Source of the DNA: Paraspadella gotoi
Taxonomy: Eukaryota > Chaetognatha
Assembly (NCBI GenBank): GCA_051294375.1
Contig: CM119266.1
Span: forward strand, 11,217,212 to 11,281,211
Length of the DNA: 64,000 nt
Reading direction: 5' to 3'
Shown here: positions 59,871-64,000 of the stretch, one piece after another
Layout: each line of letters starts with the position of its first letter
How positions within the stretch are numbered: the first letter of the stretch is position 1
Translations under genes and position numbers: made by a program
The notes under the pieces: model-generated
Told to the model about the DNA's origin: nothing
The model's input: the letters and a program-made list of their open reading frames with translations, nothing else
Database searches by the model: none

Positions 59871-60036
59871 TTATATATTATGCTAATTAATGTTCAAAAA
59901 TTTTTTTTGGATTTTTTTAAGTTTTTTAATTGATTCATGATAGAGCTTAAAAAGTTAAGCTAAAAATAATATAATTACACACTTTTTAAAATTTTGATGT
60001 TATTACTAAAAAAATAGAAAAACTGCTAAAATCATC

Positions 60037-60061
60037 GGTGATGATGATGATGATGATGATT
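60037..60061. repeat. GAT trinucleotide run
   Basis: Eight GAT units inside the inserted element. Confidence 0.9.
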
Positions 60062-61305
60062 TGAAGGGTTTCTCAATTTTAAACCCACTGTTATCATCAA
60101 ATATATGAAAAAAAGAGATTATATCTGGGGTAGATAACTGTTTCATAAGCTATTGAATCTGCCTAAAAATAAAAAAATTCAAAAAAAAGTTTTTTGACAT
60201 TTCCTATCTATAAATAAATATTAAAAAATTAATTACTAATGCTTCGTTGCCATTTTAGAAAATTTTTTGCTCCATTGAAAGTTTTCTCAGGAAATAGTAT
60301 TGAGTTTCATTTGGAAAAGGTTCCCAAATTCAAAACTTCTGACCCACCCCATTGACGAAGTTTGGCTCTAACAGAGATGCTCAAAAAAGTGAGACTCGCC
60401 GACGACCATCACGTGATCTTTTAATTTTGCGAAAAGGTGAAGAGGATAATCGTCCTTTTATGTTTATATCGGAAAAAAGAGGCGAGGAAGATTGAATAGG
60501 ACGCGGTGGAGAGGGAGGTGCTGTTGTGGAGTGATGAGGGATGGGAAGGGGTGGGATGGGGTGGGGTAAGGAGGGGCGAGCACAGAGAATGAGATGAATG
60601 ACGAGAGGAAAAACCATTAATGAAGACGAATAAAAAAAATGTTCTCTTTCTTTTCCCGAGAAACGGAGAACTGTGCCAAATCCAGAGAAAATCCTCGGGG
60701 CCATAATCAGCGACGAGGTCTCTCTCTCTCTCTCTTTCTTTCTCTCTCTCACTCTCTCTCTCTTTCTTTCTCTCTCTCACTCTCTTACTTTTTCCCAAAC
60801 CGGCTTGAAGATAGTCTCACACTATTGTCTAGGAAGATAACGATGGGCGCGAATTAATCAAATGAGTTAATCAAATGGATTATATAAAAAATTTGAGAAT
60901 TTTTCTCCATTTTCTTACTTTTGATAAAAAAAAAAAGATGAAAGAATTGAATATCACGCGACGAAGTCTTTTTTCATTCGTTTGTCAAAATTACTTGTCA
61001 GTGGAATCCAGGAACTCGATAATTTATCGGTGAGCAAATTCCCCTCGTATTTCACGATGCGTCGCAAATGGCTGACCATCTCTTTAGTGATGAAATATTA
61101 AATATCAATTACAATTTACAAATTATTAGTTTTCCTTCCGATGTAACTTTTGATAATATTATTTTGAGTGATATATGATTAGTTGAAATGTAATACTAAA
61201 AAAATATTTTTTTTTAAAAAAAAGGATTAGAAAAATGAGAAAAATGAGAAAAATGAGGACGCATCGACGTTGAAATCTCGACTTTTTGTTTTCGCTGACG
61301 CCGAC

Positions 61306-61437
<132 letters not shown>

Positions 61438-61805
61438 CAAAATTACCGGATGTCGAGGGAGAGAAAATTAAATTTGCGCCTCAGAAAATAAACGAGACTC
61501 CGAATAAAACATAATAGATTCGAGGGACAATTGGAGGATCCATTGCAAAACCAGTTGAAGGCGTTGGAGATGATGGATGTCGTCGTTGGAATCTCCTGAG
61601 ATTCTGATAATCCGGTTGCGAAATAAAAAAAAATAATCGTTTAAATCAATAAAATTTATGAATTTTTTTCATAAACAGACTTTCGTAAAAAATAAAGTGT
61701 AGGTCTTTTGTTTAATTCAAATTCAAACTGCGCGCTCTGGTTCATTTTAATCCCCTAGTGAAATTTTTCTCCCAGCCTGCCTCTCTCTCTCTCTCTCTCT
61801 CTCTC

Positions 61806-61830
61806 NNNNNNNNNNNNNNNNNNNNNNNNN
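61806..61830. other. Assembly gap, exactly 25 N
   Basis: Separates E2 from E3. Confidence 0.98.
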
Positions 61831-63913
61831 TCCTGTATTAAGGTTTATTAAAATCGATAAATTTTTTTTATGACAGGCACCATAGTATATTATGTTAAAG
61901 TCAAAGATTAATTTTTGTAAAACGATATTTTTCATCAAACAAAAAATATAGTTTTTATAACTTATTTCTGACCTTGCTCTTCACATAATATAAAGCCTTA
62001 ATAGTTTTAATTTTCACTGAAGCTCTGCTCTGTACTCTCGTTGCAGTGAGCGTCCGCCAACCTAAAAAAGCAAATTTTCTTCTTCTTTTTGGATAAAAAA
62101 ATACGATGTCAGGATATTGATGAATCATGGACAAGATTGCCCAATAAGTAAGATGTTGACAAACGGAAAAAGCAGGAAGATTGTAAAGTCTATTAAAGTA
62201 CCTAGTTAATTTTGTTTCCATCTTTCGTTTAGTTTATTCTTTTTAACTTGTTTTTGTTTTAACACTTTAATCTGTATACCTGTATATGGTAAGTAGGATG
62301 TGCTGCTTCAATCTATTCTGTTGACTAACAAATAAAACGGTATAATGACAAGAAAAAAATAATTTCATTTCTATAACAACGTTTTAAACTTTGGCAAAGA
62401 TAAAAAATTTCGCTGTTAAACCTTTTTTTTTTTCTCTCCAAATTTTTTGATTGTTGAAAATGGTGAGAAGAGCGGAACTCGACTTTTGAGTGAAATTAGA
62501 AAAAGCTCGAATGTAGTCTGACTACGTGGAGGTTCGAGAAGTCAAGGGGTCAGGTTGTTGACGTCTGCGCCAGGGAAACGAATCCAGAAAGAAAAAAAAA
62601 CCAACGACGCCATGAGAGAGAGAAAAAATATTTTATTAAAACTCTAAAATAGAAAAAAAAATGCTTTATACAGTACGTATATCATGTGCTTTTGGACGAA
62701 TATGGTAAAATACTGTTAGTCTGTAGGCTTCAAAGAAGACCGTTTCTGTTTTTCTATCGTTTGCTATAGTGTCGTCGTTTTCGTCGTTATTCGTCATCGG
62801 TTTACGTCGGCTCTATCGTCATCGTTGTCGTGTCATCGTCTCCATCTTTTTCTCGATCTCCTCGCCCTTTGCTTTGACTAACGATGCAGGGGGGAGAATT
62901 TTCTAGGAAACGGGTTAAACAACCTTCCATTAAATCTGAAACATGGTGCGGGAATGTTTCTCTCTTCGTCCTACTCTCTCTCTCTCTCTCTCTCTCTCGT
63001 TCTCTCTCTCTCTCTCTTCTCTCTCTCTCGACTTCTCTCTCTCTCTTCTCTTTCCATTCACTATTATCAAAATTTAAAAAAATCGCAACTCCCAAATTAC
63101 AATTAAAAATAATTCCATATTCCTCTCAGAACTATTCTATTCCGGGAATAATTTTTTATCTCTTTCGAGGCCACCTCTCTATTTTCCATCTCTTCTCTCT
63201 CTTTCCTTTTCTTTTTTTCTTCCACACTCCGCCGCCATTTTAATCTTCTTCAGTTTCGAATTCCCTTCTTCGACCGCCGAGACGATGTAGCTTTCAATCC
63301 TCCTTTTACTTTTCTTTTTTCTTTTCTCTTTTCTTTTTCCCCAAATCTCTTTCTTATATTTATTCTTTGTTTTTTTTGACGTTTTTACATTTTCGCCCTC
63401 ACTTCTCGGCCATTAGTTCTTTTTTATCTTTAGTTTTCTTAGCGTTCATATCTTCCTCTTTCCGGCCTTTTCTATTTTCTCCACCCTTACTGATTGAACA
63501 TTTACTCCAATTTTAATGTTTCCATAGTAAAAACATCTGAATGTATGTCCATTATTTCAACTGGCAGATACGAAATCCTCGGCTCGCTTCAATGGACGCT
63601 CTCCTTTACTCTCTCCTCATCTAAATGTCTTTCGCTCACAAGGGATCCCCCTACCGCTTTGTACAAAGATTCCAAACCTTTTAGTTCTTCTTTATCCTTT
63701 TTCCTTCTTCTTCTTCTCTTCCTATCCGGTCTTTCTTTATCTTGTCCTCTTCTTCCCCGCGAGTGAAAAAAGTGTCACCTAAAAGTGCTTCAATTTTTTC
63801 GGGATTCATTATTATGCATCGGCTGGCCGCGAGCCGCTATTATATTTCTTTTCTCTCCGGAATGAAAAAAAAAAGATATCTTAACAGTTTCTCTTCGTGT
63901 TCCCCTTTCCTCT

Positions 63914-63960
<47 letters not shown>

Positions 63961-64000
63961 CTCTCTCTCTCTCTTCTCTCTCTTCTCTCTCCTTCCTTCT
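61831..64000. repeat. Segment E, copy 3 (E3), apparently identical to 53026-55195
   Basis: Every reading frame and microsatellite interruption that I compared is the same as in 53026-55195 at a constant offset of 8805. Copies E1 and E2 differ by many bases, so this perfection points to the same read being placed twice. Confidence 0.9.

Larger units (their letters stand above)
58977..60370. mobile_element. 1394-bp insertion with 8-bp target duplication, hAT-like candidate
   Basis: ACAGAGAT flanks the segment at 58969-58976 and 60371-60378. E1 has one such site without the insert (ACAGGAGATGCTC at 50444-50456), while 52958-52998 in E1 shows the left junction again. The left end reads AGAGGTAGCGG and the right end, reversed, reads TAGAGCCAAAC, so the ends share a short TAGAG-type start. 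Eight-base target duplications are typical of hAT transposons (family knowledge). The interior has a GA run, a GAT repeat and no transposase that I can recognise, so it is probably non-autonomous. A fragment of its right end recurs at 1168-1303. Confidence 0.55.

Overview
The window looks like a fragment of an invertebrate animal nuclear genome assembly. It has AT-rich introns with GT-AG splice sites, short GC-richer exons, many microsatellites (GA/CT, GTC, TTTC, CTAT, GCC, GACA) and runs of N. Nothing looks bacterial or organellar, and the species cannot be named from the sequence. All gene models below come from reading frames and splice junctions by eye; no search was run.

Region 1 (1-7700) is the cleanest stretch. 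The minus strand carries one coherent gene, about 6983 down to 1344. A short start exon and two Gly/acidic exons lead to a 1.6-kb exon encoding an Asp/Glu/Lys-rich segment and a long coiled coil. Then follow ten Ser-rich mini-exons of 36-104 nt (the last is terminal), joined at one repeated splice phase. The exons sum to 2520 nt, exactly 840 codons including a stop. Next to it are a proline-rich exon (510-854), a 30-bp inverted repeat pair, and a repeat that recurs near 60.3 kb.

Region 2 (7.9-21.2 kb) holds a CTAT microsatellite and three successive copies (D1, D2, D3) of one segment, separated by gaps of exactly 25 N. The copies differ mostly by one-base insertions and deletions, as expected of uncorrected long-read filling. 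Candidate small coding segments in it are given with low confidence. Just after D3 is a good C-terminal exon with a KVNF motif (21308-21450).

Region 3 (21.4-27.1 kb) has many gaps and carries parts of two or three genes on both strands.

Region 4 (27.2-43.8 kb) holds a GM2-activator-like (ML-fold lipid-binding) gene three times: noisy on plus (27.2-28.9 kb), noisy on minus (34.5-36.4 kb) and clean on minus (40.04-41.79 kb, four exons). The copies lie in an inverted layout around 25-N gaps.

Region 5 (44.1-64.0 kb) holds another segment in copies E1, E2 and E3. E3 repeats the start of E2 at a constant 8805-bp offset. E1 has an intact first exon of a probable single-pass membrane protein with a poly-Gln stretch. 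E2 carries a 1394-bp insertion flanked by an 8-bp direct repeat; E1 has the empty site, so this is a probable transposable element.

Most duplication here is better explained by failed gap filling or by separated haplotypes than by real gene duplication. The best candidates for new biology are the mini-exon gene and the inserted element.
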